A stretch of 64,000 nucleotides of DNA from Molossus alvarezi (taxonomy: Eukaryota; Chordata; Mammalia; Chiroptera; Molossidae). Shown piece after piece: positions 1-11,869 of this stretch (position 1 is the stretch's first letter; each line of letters starts with the position of its first letter). Location: NCBI GenBank assembly GCA_037176705.1, contig CM073891.1, positions 49,664,571 to 49,728,570 of the forward strand. Reading direction: 5' to 3'. The notes beneath the pieces are model-generated. The model saw only the letters and a list, made by a program, of their open reading frames with translations. It made no database searches and was not told the origin of the DNA. Position numbers and translations under genes: made by a program.

Positions 1-1361
1 GAGAATAGTGAGGACTTTGAAAAAAGGAGCAGCCACGTCAAAAAATTATTATCCAGACTGGAATAAAGATCTGAGGGGTGTAAATATGTTTTCTATTGGG
101 ATTTCTACCACAAATGGCTCTCTTTTCCTGTATTTAATGGAAAACATACCATGAGTTTGATGTATACCTATCGAAAAGAAAAAAACACACTTATTATCTT
201 CTAAGATATATGAGCTTATGTATTTATGAAAGATGGCATGGCAAACCACTTGGGTGCCAGATTAAAGCCCATAAGAGTCTAGAATGGTGGCTTAAAAATG
301 AGCATTTTTTCCCCCAAGGACAGCAGTAGAAAAATTAGTATTTGTAAACCAAATGAACAGCTATTCTTCCTATGCTTCACATCTAAGACTTGAGTGTTTA
401 AGTGTTTCTTTAAGCATTTAACAGAACTTTCAGATCTCGCAGGGAAAAATTCCTAGTCTTCCCTATTCACTTTTATTTCCTAGCCGATCTGACAATGTTG
501 GTTTGTGAACTGAAAGCAATGACTTTGATTTACCTTAGTAAGTAATTTAGGTAGTTCAGTCTGGAGTCATCTTTCCTAGCAGAGTGCATTACGTTTAGAG
601 TGTGCAACATCTAATTTCTCTAGTGAAGATAGCTGACTCTGAAAACTGACAAAATGGCAAAATCTTAGCCTTCTTTCAGTATTGAATAATAGTCTAGCCT
701 TGAGCCATCAAATTGGAGTATTTCAGTGGTGCTCTCAAGTTTCCTGGAAATATTTTTGGAATAGTCTTCTATTATTAGGACTACTCAGTGAAAAAGTTAA
801 AAAAACGTTACTTCCAGCCATTTAAAGAACCACAAAATATATTCATTCACATGCAGCTTATTCTGTATGAGTCATTTAAGTGAAAAGAATTAAAAGCATA
901 GAACTCTAGTCCAGTGGAATGCCTTTAGAACCATGATATTGGAAGAGAGAAATAAAGGGCATACAACACATAGCCTTTACTGTATGTAGCTCATGCTGCA
1001 TAAGCATATTTTGATCCATTACATATCAGAGGGCACATTATAATAAACAACCTACACATAGGTTACCTGTGTGACCATGTATTTTATTCTTCTAAATTAC
1101 TATGATATAATATCATCTTAGTCTTTTAACTACATTGTCTGCCATTATTGTCATGTAATGTAAAACTCTCTTTCTGTTCTTTTCATGAGCTAAAAAAGAA
1201 TTCCATATTGTTAGGCACAATTTTAATAGTAAGTGAAAATGAATGAGATTGAGAGAAAATGTTATAATTTGGTAACAGTTTAGATTTTATGCATTTCTGG
1301 TAGGAGATAAAAGAGACGTGATATGTTCAATATGCATAATACTCTAGTACATTCACTTTTT
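1..1361. other. Intronic stretch with no recognised feature
   Basis: AT-rich unique sequence. No repeat, RNA gene or exon was recognised. A 66-codon open frame at 49-249 (minus) resembles no known protein and is taken as chance. Confidence 0.5.
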
Positions 1362-1375
1362 ATAAAGTACATTCA

Positions 1376-1581
1376 GCCTGGGCGGTATTGCTCAGTGGAT
1401 TGAGCATCCTCCCATGGACTGAGAGTCCCAGTTTGACTCCCGTCAGGGCACAGGCCTCGTTGTGGGTTTGATCCCCAGTGTGGGGCATGCAGAAAGCAGT
1501 CAATCGATGTTTTTCTCTCATATTGATGTTTCTCTCTCTCCCTTCTTCTCTCTCTAAAAAATCAATAAAATATATTAAAAA
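1376..1581 (+). mobile_element. Ves SINE (tRNA-derived), full length, AATCAATAAA-type tail
   Basis: The head resembles a tRNA with A and B boxes (TTGCTCAGTGGATTGAGCAT, then AGTTTGACTCCC). A CT-rich middle and a CTCTAAAAAATCAATAAA tail follow. It is flanked by a perfect 14-base target duplication ATAAAGTACATTCA at 1362-1375 and 1582-1595. The head starts GCCTGGGCGG, diverged from other copies in the window. Confidence 0.93.
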
Positions 1582-2109
1582 ATAAAGTACATTCACAAAA
1601 TACTCCCATTGAGTTATTATTGTTTTGCAATTCAATACCCTTTCAAAACTTTAAATAAGTTTATAAGTTAGATTCATTTCCTTTCTCAATAAATGAGAGT
1701 TGTAAAAAAATAGTGTCAACCAATATATTTTTAAGTAAAGTTTCATCTTTCTCAATCACATCTCACAGCATCTATTTGCTCTCCTTGAGTCCACCCTGCT
1801 GACTTGATTCACTCCTACCCCTTTAATATCTTGATAAATTTCTGGATAAAGCATTATATCAAGTGACTCTTGTTAGCTGTGAATATGGGAATATCTAGTC
1901 ATCTTGCTTTTTCAACTCTCTCTGGTTTTATATATCTTGGCCTAGTCACTACTTATCAATCTTTTCAGGAGACAGGGAGAATAATAGAAAGTCAAGCACA
2001 ATAATTAATATCTACATCACCACTGTAGTCACACTGCCTAGAATAACTTATTCAAACCAATGGTTAATACAATAGAGGGAAAATACAAGCAAACATATTA
2101 TCTTTTCCT

Positions 2110-2330
2110 CCCAAAATATAGTTTGTGTATTTGTATAACTGCTCCCACCAATGTCTCAACTCTTGGCTTATGTTACTTGTACCTTTCCTTCAATCCTCAG
2201 CTCTCATCTCCCTCCTTTGTGAAGAATGGCCCTTGCTTTTCCACTCCACTTATTACCATTCTGCACTTTTATCACTTAACCTGATACTTCGTATTGTGAC
2301 CTGTTCTTATATCTTCCATTAATATCGAAT
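2110..2330 (+). repeat. L2-like LINE 3' fragment, degraded
   Basis: A pyrimidine-rich run (CTCAGCTCTCATCTCC, then GCACTTTTATCAC) resembles the sense-strand 3' region of mammalian L2. It is diverged and assigned by eye. Confidence 0.35.
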
Positions 2331-2409
2331 ACTTGCTGGACACTCAAGATGTCAGCCACTTTGTTTACAGTTCTATGTCTATCCTCCATCATACATTTTT
2401 AAAAGGCAC

Positions 2410-2565
2410 CTTCCAAACCTCATGTAATCTACACAACCTTTCAAAAGAGTAGATTTTTATTGTCCCATCTTATGATTTATATTTTCGAAGGTCACACAGA
2501 TAATAAGTGTCAGACTTGAACTCAAATCTCTCCAATTTCTAAAACCATATTCTTAATTACTATGT
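2410..2565 (-). repeat. MIR SINE fragment, antisense
   Basis: The order of weak matches is that of a reverse-complement MIR: TCATGTAATCTACACAACCTTT, a TTTATTGTCCCATCTTATGAT block, AAGGTCACACAGATAATAAGTG, then ACTTGAACTCAAATCTCTCC. This is an old, pre-bat insertion. Confidence 0.7.
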
Positions 2566-2949
2566 TTTATTGATTCCAACCAGATTGTGATTCTGGGTTT
2601 TCTACCATACACCCATAATGTGCTCAAATACATGAATTAAAAATGATGATGATGACTACTTTTATAAGTTATTTAATTATTTCCATTGTAAACTGAAGAG
2701 TGAAAGACAGAACGTTCTGTTATTAGTCACCTTTTTTGTGGAATGCATTGTGTGCTCAGAGTCAACTACCCAGGGTTATCCAATTAGTATCTGAAGCTAT
2801 ATGGTTTTCTTAAAAATGCTTGGGCAAACTAGAATACTAAACATTTTATGACATGCCCTTGATACTTTGACACTTTCTCTCCTGCTTGTTATTTATTTAT
2901 TACCATCACCTAAAATAGTCTCCATTCTTCCTCTCTCCCCATGACTGCT

Positions 2950-3235
2950 AAAGGGCTCTCTCATGCCCACCTTCAATGCTTCATCCCACATAAGGACTTT
3001 CCTTGACATTTTATAATATTTTAATTTTCTGAATTTCCACAGTTTTTTGTTTGAATATGTTACCTTTTACAGATTTATCCTATAATGTATGTTTTGATGT
3101 ACCTGAATGCCTTCTCCACTAAATGTGAGCTCCTTGGGGGCAGAAAGCATGTCATCTAATCCACACGTATCTCATAATTTAGAATATACTTCTTGCACAC
3201 CATATTAGTAGTTATTAGGAGAATAATAAAAGATA
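2950..3235 (+). repeat. L2-like LINE 3' end, sense
   Basis: CTAAATGTGAGCTCCTTGGGGGCAG followed by a CATCTAATCC segment and ATACTTCTTGCACACC matches the characteristic TGAGCTCCTTGAGGGCAGG block of L2 3' ends, in the expected order. Confidence 0.5.
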
Positions 3236-3394
3236 ATGAAGAATTACTGACCACTGAATACTCAGGTTTTCAGAATTTGCTTCCATTGTCTCACTATCTG
3301 TCAGTCTTTTCTATTTAAGATTAAATAAATAGCCGAATTAATGCCTCATGTCTCCAAGCTGTGCTTCTACGAGAAAGGTCTCCCCCATTCTTCT

Positions 3395-3597
3395 GTTTTT
3401 TAAATTTATTTTTTAAAAATTAATTTTAGAGAGGAAAAGAGCATGAAAGACAAATATAATGTAGATGATAGAGAAATATTGATTGTCTGCCTCTGGACTG
3501 AGCCCACAACCCCAGCATGTGCCCTGACCGGGAATCGAATCAGTGACCTCTTGGTGTATGGTACGGTGCTCAATCAACTGAGCCACACCAGCTGGGC
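3395..3597 (-). mobile_element. Ves SINE, antisense, old copy
   Basis: The reverse strand shows a Ves head (GCCCAGCTGGTGTGGCTCAG), a B-box-like GATTCGATTCCCGGTCAGGGCAC, and a degraded tail seen as TTTTTTAAATTTATTTTTT at the left. A weak duplication CCCATTCTT/CTCATTCTT flanks it. Confidence 0.88.
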
Positions 3598-3924
3598 CTT
3601 TCTCATTCTTTCTTGCAAAATTTCCTCATCCTCATAGGTTCAGCTTAATTTTCACTCCCTGTAAAACATATTTTTCTCATGCTCAATAGCATGCCATAGC
3701 ATAATTAATAAACCATAGTCACCTCTAAACTTCATAGAATTTGTTTCATATATAAATAACGGCCCAGTGTGCCTGGTCATCAAGTGGTATTCTTTCTCTA
3801 ACACTATATGGAGAGGTTCTTGAGAAAAGGGATTAATCAGATATGTTTTTCTACTCTAGTAATCATTATAATGATGGGTGTATAGTCATATTTAGTATAT
3901 TTTTGTCCATTTGAAATAAATTTA

Positions 3925-4285
3925 GGTTTTTTTTCAATTTTTATTAATTTATTTTTGTGACAGATGTTTATCCATTTTCCCCCATAGACACCCTCCTCCC
4001 TAGCCCACTCCCAGCATTGTTGTCTACGTCCATCGGTTACACTTACATGTATATAAGTTCTTTGGTTTATCTCATCCATCCCACCCACCCCCTTTCTCTG
4101 AGGTCTGACAGTCTGAACCATACTCCTGTCTATGTTTCTGGGTCTATTTTATTCATCAGCTTATTTTGTTCATTATATTCCACAAATAAGTGAGTATATG
4201 CAATATTTGTCTTTCTCTGATTGGCTTATTTTGCTCAGCATAATGCTCTCCAGGTCCCTCCACATCGTCTCAAAGGACTTAAAGT
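3925..4285 (-). mobile_element. L1 LINE 3' end, antisense, 5'-truncated
   Basis: The poly-T at the left (3926-3935) is followed by sequence shared with the other antisense L1 at 59022-59900: a TTTATTTTTGTGACAGATGTTTATCC-type start, TATATAAGTTCTTTGG, TTCATTATATTCCACAAATAAGTGAG, and CCAGGTCCCTCCACATCGTCTCAAAGGA. It covers the 3' UTR and the very end of ORF2 only. Confidence 0.85.
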
Positions 4286-4420
4286 TTTAAAAGAACTTTC
4301 TGGATGATAAAGAAAATAGTCTATAAATAAGCAAGAGCACTATAATGTGGATATGTTCACCAGTAGTAAACAGAGTTACAATAAAACCATAGACCAAACT
4401 ACAACCACAACACATGAGTG

Positions 4421-4426
<6 letters not shown>

Positions 4427-4453
<27 letters not shown>
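4427..4453 (+). repeat. (CA)13 microsatellite
   Basis: Uninterrupted CA repeat, preceded by TGTGCGCG. Confidence 0.95.
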
Positions 4454-5066
4454 GAGTTGAAGGATTTGTCTCTCATCTACACCCTTCACGTCCAGCGTGC
4501 TTAGTCATTGCTCCTGTGCTGAGCGCCCCTGTTCCCCGTCATTGTTTCTCCTAACGCTACCATTGCTGTATGAAATAAACTCCAAATGGCAACTGATATT
4601 TATCTAGTAGACTGTGGAATTAATTCTATTTTTTTAAATCTCCATTTTTTTCTTTTAAGTTAGCTCCATGATATACTGAGCTCTGATCAGTCTGGGTTGA
4701 CACTGGAGAGTAAGATCCTCCTGCATGGGGACTGTCATTTTTCTCGGCTCGTTTCTCAGAACACGGTCCAGAACATGCCTAGATGAAGGATGGCATGCCG
4801 AGCCAGGATTTGGAGACTGTTTCTTTCTTTAAATATTGATGAGTTTTACTTAGATATTTAGTAGAATGATTCACTTTATGGTTTCCTTAAGCACATGTTA
4901 ACTGAGTGGAGTTTCGTTTGTTTTATTATAAACAAATTAAGTACAAAAATCTAACAAGTCTAACAAAGCATAGTCTTGTGTTCTTTTTCCTATTGAAAAG
5001 ATAAAATAATGCTTAAATACTCGTCTATGATTTATTTTATTTTGCCTTTTAAAATTTTCCTCCTCT

Positions 5067-5114
5067 ATGTGTGTGTGTGTGTGTGTATGCATGCGTGTGT
5101 GTGTGTGTGTGTGT
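5067..5114 (+). repeat. (TG)n microsatellite interrupted by ATGCATGC
   Basis: Two TG runs of about 19 bases each, separated by a short ATGCATGC interruption. Confidence 0.95.
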
Positions 5115-5504
5115 CTAGTAACACTTCTCTGAATTCATGTTATTTTAATATCCGGCTTTACATATAGCAGATGGTAGAAATATTTTAAAGACATAGCACC
5201 ATCATACTGAGACTAAAATTTCACTGTTTTGAATTTAAAGAAAGGAAAACATTTATTTTATTATATTATTTCCTTTTCAAGGAAATTTGATTGATTCAGG
5301 TTTATATGTTCAAAATTTATGAAATGTTATGAAGCATATGTATACATATATACATACAAATATATAAATAGAGTATATTATAGGCAAAAACAAATTGATT
5401 TCATGCTAATAAAAATAAGAGGGGAACAAACGTTTATTTTAATAAAGAATAACTGTAGTCAGTCTAAAATGCAACCCTTAGGTACAAAATAAATGTAATA
5501 AAAT

Positions 5505-5765
5505 AAATGTGTCATGGGGATGTAATGTACAGTATGGCGGCTAATAATACTGTATTGCATATTCATAGTTGCTAAGAGAGTAAATATTAAACATTTTTAT
5601 CATGAGAAAAAAAATCTGTACCTATGTATGGTGACAGATGTTAGCTAGACTTATCGTGGTTATGATTTTGCAATATATATACATATAGAATCACTATGTT
5701 GTATACCTGAAACTAGTATAATGTTGTATGTCAATTATGCCCCAATAAAAAATAAAAGATAAAAT
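5505..5765 (+). mobile_element. Older L1 LINE 3' end, sense
   Basis: GTCATGGGGATGTAATGTACAG, GGTGACAGATGTTAGCTAGACTTATCGTGG, TATACCTGAAACTAGTATAATGTTGTATGTCAATTATGCCCCAATAAAA follow the order of the 3' UTR of L1MA-type elements and end in an A-rich tail. It belongs to a different L1 lineage from the copies at 3925, 46230 and 59022. Confidence 0.75.
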
Positions 5766-5769
5766 ACAA

Positions 5770-7325
5770 CCAAAGTACTTTTTTAGAGATAGACTAATGT
5801 AGCAATGTCTAGCTACAAGTAGTTACATTTTAACAAGTACTTAAGGTAAAAAAATTTGCCTTTGAGTATTGTGTTCTAGAAATAATGTAAAAGCACAAAG
5901 TAGCACTATATTTTACATTTATTGTACTTTCCTAAAGAAATACTAGCAGTTTTTTAAGAATTCATCACTGATTATTTTTACATTTAAGTTACTATTAAAA
6001 GACACATTTCTCTTTGTGATGTGGTTATAATTTATAACCACAGACAGTCTAAGTTTTTAAGCTAAACTATACCTCACCTTCACATATCATTTACATACAC
6101 TGATTGCTTCCACATGTCTGGCATAAGGTAAAATAGTTTATGAGCATTTTAATATGGCTAACGCCACAATAAAATAAAATTCATCTTTGTCTAGAATACT
6201 TCAAAAATATATTCATGCTGGTACATGAATAAGTGTTTTCCAAAAGAATTCTTCCTTCCAGAAAAACCCTTTAAAAGCCAACTGTGGTTAATATCACCTC
6301 CTTTCTAACGATGTCTAGATTTCCCAGTCTGGCTTCCAAGTGTCTTCTGTTAGACAAAAGCCCCTTTAAGTTACTCTCAACATGTTCTTCATTCTATTTA
6401 CTAGCTTCAAACTGCAAGTTTATTTTCTCGAGTGACTGCATATCCTCTTTCCTGCAAATGGGTTATTTGTGATCACAGGTGGTTCATAGAATTGGTCAGA
6501 ACAACTCAGACTTTATATCTACAAAGTTTCATTCAGACTTGGGGACATATTAAATAGGAATATTGTGTTAATTCCTATGTGGATTCAATACTCTTTAAGT
6601 TGTCATGAAGGATGTTGTGTCTTCATGGACGAAGTCATAACAAAATAATATTCAAGGCAACCATTACACCATTTGAGAGGATATGATGTAAGTACAGGAG
6701 CAAATAAAACTAGTAATTTCCTGGTTATTTTTACTGATATTAAATGACTGACTTTGGTTCATGTTGAAAACATGAACTGGAACTTAGAGTCTGGAAGCCA
6801 CAGGCGAAACTCCCTAAAGACACGGGTGCTTCCATGCTCAGCCTGGCTCTCTAAAAATTCAGAGCCAGAAGACCCAAAAATCAAGTCTTCTTTCATCCTT
6901 ATCATTAGCCTTCTGTACACACTTATACAGATTCCACTGAACTTACACTTAAAAGTGTGTCAAGCAATAGTTCACCATCAAAACATTTAACTTCGTTGAA
7001 AGGCCTAAGTTAGACTCAGTAGTGTGTCATCAGTTGTTTACTTGCAACATTAGCTTTTTACAAAGCCTCCTCATATGTTCACTGACTAGTTGACATTGAC
7101 AAAATTTGTGTTTTTAAACATTCACACTATTACAAGTCTTTGAGAGAATCACATTACAAATACAATTGTGAGTTTCTTTGTATTATAATTATTAGTATAA
7201 TACACAAGGGATAGCTAGAGAATGCATGCATGCATACCCACTCCAGATGAGTAAAACACAGAAATATAGAATCTATGCAATTATTTATCTTCTTCAAGTA
7301 ATTAATAGTTAATGAATATCATATA
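5770..7325. other. Intronic stretch with no recognised feature
   Basis: AT-rich unique sequence with scattered short open frames on both strands. No exon, RNA gene or clear repeat recognised. Confidence 0.45.
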
Positions 7326-7329
7326 TACA

Positions 7330-7500
7330 CTAAGCACTGATTGGGCACCTTAACTATCTACTGTCACTATCCTGAGAACAGCTATAAAATAGCTATTGTC
7401 TTAGATTAGAGAAGGGCAACCCAAGGCTAATAAAGCTAATAACATGCCCAAATCCTTACGTCTAAGAGATTTCAGAGTCAATTCAATGTTCTCTTTACCA
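7330..7500 (-). repeat. MIR SINE fragment, antisense (weak)
   Basis: A chain of faint MIR reverse-complement matches (ACTAAGCACTGATTGGGCACC, AGCTATTGTCTTAGATTAGAGAAGGGCAACCCAAGG, GCTAATAACATGCCCAAATCC). Very diverged. Confidence 0.4.
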
Positions 7501-7504
7501 TGCT

Positions 7505-9280
7505 AAGATTCTTTTATCCTCATGAAATTTTTGTTCCAGTAGCTAAATTAGAAAAAAAATATTAAATTTTAGTACGTCAACATCCAAACACTTGAACCCT
7601 GTAAACAAAGCATGACTTAATAGTAAATAACATGCAATAATGATAATGAAATAATGATAATACACATTATCAATATATTTCTTTTTAATGAATATATGCT
7701 ATCATTTTGCTCATTCCAAAAATGTGAAATTTTATCCTTTTGAATATGAAAAGGCAATAAATCTGGCTGTTTAGGTGGGGCACACCAGAGATATTTAGTC
7801 ATTATCTCTATCTATAAAGAAAAGTAAATTGTTTGAAAAAGATGGTGTGATATGTACAATGGGAAATCCATTTGGAAGAATGTGGTCCATATTGTGTGTT
7901 ACATGTGGTACAGCTTAATATTAGAGACTGAGAGTTGTACGAAAGAAACAAATTGCTAATGCATCACTAATTTCACTTCCTTATATGGTATCTGCTTAAA
8001 ACAAACTAAACATATTCTTTTGAAATTAGTGTGCTGATGTTTATATAGTTGTAGACAGAAATACTGTCATAGAGTAGACAGTTTTCTCTAATTTGACAGC
8101 TAAAGAGCAAAGCCAATCAGATAAGTGTTAATCTCATTTCTGATGAAACATTGGATAAAACAGACACTGACTCTACCTTGCTCAGTGATTTTATACATGT
8201 TAGAAAAAACATTTTTATAGCTAGTTGTTCCCATTTTGTTGTTATACTAGACATCTTTTTCAAAGAGCTGTCTGGATTAGGAGGTTTAATGACAGAGAGC
8301 TGTCTGCTCTTTGGTGTGCAAAGGGGACCTAACTCTGCTCAGAACAGGCATGCGGGCAGCAAGAGAAGGCTGAGGCTACTGAACATGAGGACCACACGGT
8401 GAAAGTAAGGGATTTCATGGCCCAGCAGGGATGTGGAGTCGTAGGAGTAGTTGCTCTGTTTGAGCACAGCTTTCACTTTAATCTTGTTAGAGTCAAGTGC
8501 CCAGGGGGAAAGCAAGACCATCAAAAGACTGATGAACCCACATAATTTAGTGAACTCAAATATAAAGTCGAACCATTGAAAGAGTAATCCTTGACATCTT
8601 GTTTTGCTCAGAGTCATTGTGTAAAGTAAAATTGGTGTCCAAGTCCTCAGAAGTTCTCGATGTACACTCTGCCATAAACCTAAGAACATATGAAGGAAGT
8701 AGTATATAACATGGAATAATTTAGGTAGAGAGCTGTATCCTAAATGAGACTTGATTGTTGGATTTTAACATTTTAGGCAAAAAAAGTAGATATTGGCAAT
8801 TTTTCTTAAATATGACTTGCATTTTCTCTGGCCAATATATTGCTCTATGTAGATAAGCATAAGTTACAGACCCACATATGGTCTGTTTACCTCAGGAGAA
8901 CAGGTCATTAAGTGAGGCCCAATCTGAACTGTATTCATTTGTTTTAGAACCTTGTTCAGCATCTCAGGTGATGACTCCATAGCTTAGCACTGGAGGCCAA
9001 CAGCCAGGTTTCTGGATTCCTAAAGCTTTGCTTTGCACATCCCACTCATCTATAAACTTTAAAAAGTTTTATCATCTATTCAAATCTAAAGTTCGAATGC
9101 TGAAACCTCTGTTTCATAATTCTCTACCAATTATCCATATCTAAACTGTTTCTGCAGCCTTAAATGATTTTTATTCTCATCAAATATTTCACTACTCTCT
9201 GTTACAAACCTTTAAATTAAACTGGGGTATGTGTGTTCTCATTTCTGTGCTTTGCCCTCTCACCTGGAAACATTATCTGC
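7505..9280. other. Intronic stretch with no recognised feature
   Basis: Unique AT-rich sequence. A 116-codon open frame at 8339-8689 (minus) shows no domain or known N-terminus, and an 83-codon frame overlaps it on the other strand, so both look like chance. Confidence 0.45.
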
Positions 9281-9284
9281 CACT

Positions 9285-9425
9285 TCCTCATTTATTCCTT
9301 CAATCATTTCACTCAGAAAGTATTTAATGAGTCCCTATTATGCATAAGACTCTATACTTGACTAAAAATATAATATGAATAAAGAGTAGGTGTGGTGTCA
9401 CAAAGTTGACAATCTACGTCTTCTC
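9285..9425 (-). repeat. L2-like LINE 3' end, antisense
   Basis: CTCATTTATTCCTTCAATCATTTCACTCAGAAAGTATTTAATGAGTCCCTATTATGCATAAGACTCTATACTTG follows the reverse complement of the L2 3' terminus (a CATTCAACAAATATTTATTGAGCACC-type run). Confidence 0.5.
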
Positions 9426-9489
9426 TCCTTCCAAATGATATGTTTCTTCAGAACAGTTGCCATATTATGTTTTATACCTTTCTGCTTGT

Positions 9490-9687
9490 TTTTATTTTAT
9501 TCTATTATTTTATTTTGTCCTTTATTGATTCTAGAGAGAGAGGAAGGGAGAGGGAGAGAGAGATAGAAACATCTATTGGCGGCCTCCTGCATGCCCCCCA
9601 CTGGGCATTGAGCCCTGACCGGGAATCGAACCAGCGACCTCTTGGTGCATGGGTTGATGCTCAACCACTGAGCCACACCAGCTGGAC
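9490..9687 (-). mobile_element. Ves SINE, antisense, AATCAATAAA-type tail
   Basis: The reverse strand starts CCAGCTGGTGTGGCTCAGTGG and has B box GGTTCGATTCCCGGTCAGGG, followed by CT-rich sequence and CTAGAATCAATAAA. The left end runs into T-rich sequence. A weak duplication CTTTCTGCTTG/CCTCTCTGCCT flanks it. Confidence 0.9.
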
Positions 9688-10244
9688 ACCTCTCTGCCTC
9701 TTCAAAAGCTTTGCCAACGAGATACTCAAGTCAATGCTTATTGAAGAGAATAGCATCAGTAAGCAACTGAGAGAGTGGGAGGATGTGACTGAGGAAGGAA
9801 AGGTCACAGGAGTTATGTGGAGAAGGGATGACTGTGTCCGGGCATTGTTGGTGTTGCAAGGTGAAGAGAGTTTCACCTTCCCGATACTGTTAACTGTAGT
9901 AACACACACCTAGTTGCAAAAATTAAAAACCTATTGTTCTCAAATTCTTCAGATCCTTCCTAGACACAATCATTCACTAAACCTACTTTTTCTATATGTT
10001 CAATGTGTTTCATGTCCAGGCTTTCTTTCTTATTTCTATGATCATGATCTTATCCAGGCATTTATTTCCTCATATCTGAATAACTGCAGGAGCTCCAAAT
10101 AGGTCCCTCTTCGCCCTGGACTACTTTAGACCATTCATTTTTATAAGTTGAACTAAGGACTTAGTACTTTAATCTGTAAGATTTAAAATCAGGAAAAAAA
10201 TAGTTTGATTTGAATGTCAGAAATAATTGTAGACAGTAATGAAG

Positions 10245-10620
10245 GGGGGAAGAGAGAATAATTACAGGCAACTGTTGCCATGGTAGGGCAAGCAACCATA
10301 AAGGACTGACTTAACCCAGAGGAGGGAATAAGAAAAATTTGGAGACAGACTCAAGAAGTAGAATTTAAAGGAAATCTAGTTAGATATAAGGTTGGCCAGC
10401 AAGGGAGAGGCAAAGATGCTACTGACCTGGACAACGGAAACAAAATGACAACATTCCCTAACTTCTGAATACAGAGGGGAAACAAGTTTGGAGAGAGGGC
10501 AGGGAATGGAGTTTTGAATACATAGAGTTGGAGTTCCCTGTGAGACATCTAAATATAGATGTTCTGAGGCCTTGGACATGTGAAAGAGATGCATGCAGAA
10601 GTCCCCAGCAGGCTTAGCAA
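10245..10620 (-). repeat. Ancient interspersed repeat, related to the one at 34860-36180
   Basis: Phrases such as GTTGGAGTTCCCTGTGAGACATCTAAATATAGATGTTCTGAGGCCTTGGACATGTG follow a common mammalian repeat whose antisense strand reads 'tgaggtgcctgtgggacatcc'. I associate it with L2-group LINE debris but cannot name the family securely. Confidence 0.35.
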
Positions 10621-11047
10621 TGGGTCTCCAAACTTTGTAGCATCTGGGAAAGTGATTTTCCCAGGTAGGGGCATAAACAAATGGAGAAGAGCTCCCTGGG
10701 TAACACTAGCACTGAATTTTAGTTCTGTGAGCCTTCTACTACCCTTCCCCTTCTAGTCCTCATCTGGGCAACATTTCTACATCTCAAGGGTCCAGGATAC
10801 TAATTTTTCCTTTAATCAACATATCTTATACATGTAAACTGAGGCATTTGGATTAATTGTAAGAACCACATTCTCTGTACCAGGCACGATGTCTAGCTTA
10901 GATCATTGGGTGTACGTGTGTAGAAGAGGGCAATTTCGTAAAATTTTAAAGTGGTAAGATTACCTCATTTAAAAAATTGTCATTTTGTTTGCACTTTGGT
11001 AGATTGATCTGCTAAAAATGAAACGTGCCTAACCTCTTCCCATAAGA

Positions 11048-11239
11048 CAGTGGTTCTCAACCTTCCTAATGCCGCAACCCTTTAATAGTCCCTCATGTTG
11101 TGGTGACCCCCAACCATAAAATTATTTTTGTTACTACTTCATAACTGTAATTTTGCTACTGTTATGTCTTAGGCGACCCCTGTGAAAGGGTCGTTTGACC
11201 CCCAAAGGGGTCGCGACCTACAGGTTGAGAACCGCTACC
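11048..11239 (+). mobile_element. SPIN-type non-autonomous hAT transposon (internally deleted)
   Basis: The left end CAGTGGTTCTCAACCTTCCTAATG and the right end GGTTGAGAACCGCTA form the inverted termini of the hAT family known as SPACE INVADERS (SPIN). Between them are ACCCCCAACCATAAAATTATTTTTG, CTTCATAACTGTAATTTTGCTACTG and the right block GGCGACCCCTGTGAAAGGGTCG. It lacks transposase and is only about 190 bases, as in SPIN_NA derivatives. An 8-base target duplication is partly visible (CCATAAGA at 11040-11047, CTATTAGA at 11240-11247, 6 of 8 matching), which would imply two extra bases at the right end. SPIN is known for horizontal transfer among tetrapods, including bats. Confidence 0.92.
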
Positions 11240-11555
11240 CTATTAGACGTAAGGGCTTTTAATTTTTGAGGCCTAGAAATTTTTTCCATGCCCCAAGAGA
11301 AGAATGAATAGGATTTTTATTTTCAAAAGAAAAACCTTAAATGAGATTTATTTAGAAGAGAAAAGGTGGGATGACAGTAGGGAGTGGGGGGAGGATGGTG
11401 AAAATCAGTTAAATTTTTAAAAATTACATATTTCCAATCTGGAAAGATGGAAGGCTATTTCGTAATGGGAGATTTGTGTCCTGCTCATACCCTGCTCTCT
11501 GAAGGTGGAAGGACTTCACAGTGGAACCACTGTGTGTGTTTCTGTGTGGTCAATG

Positions 11556-11850
11556 ACACTACGGACGATGGCTTGGAGCCAAGATGCTAAGAAGGCTCAA
11601 CAGAAGGGCTGCTGGAATGAGCATCGCGGCAACTTTCTCGAGTCCAGTGCCTAAGAGAGAGCAGGGAACAGCGGCACCGTCCAGTAGAAGGCGCTCAGGG
11701 ACGGCAACCATCAAAGTGCGGAATATCACAGACAGTCCTGGACCACTAGGATCTGACCTCAAGCACAGAGAGAACCTCTCCCCAAGACATTTTGATTCAA
11801 TCCTATACTCTAGTGACTGGCATTCCACTTTCTGTAATTCCCAATTAAAT
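11556..11850 (+). other. Unidentified GC-richer block, possibly an old retrocopy or repeat
   Basis: Compared with its AT-rich surroundings, this block is GC- and CpG-richer and holds overlapping open frames of about 90 codons on both strands (11584-11859 +, 11559-11828 -). An AATTAAA-like signal occurs near 11843. I did not recognise the protein in any frame. It may be a decayed processed copy, an old LTR piece or a conserved non-coding element. Confidence 0.3.
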
Positions 11851-11869
11851 GTAATATGAATTAGAAAAA

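Noticed and set aside
9440..9913. 157-codon plus-strand open frame
   Set aside because: It reads straight through the Ves SINE at 9490-9687 (ERERERE from the purine-rich part), so it is not a gene.
10262..10300. GTTGCCATGG near GCAACC as an RFX X-box
   Set aside because: Half-site spacing does not fit the X-box consensus, and the sequence lies in a diverged interspersed repeat.
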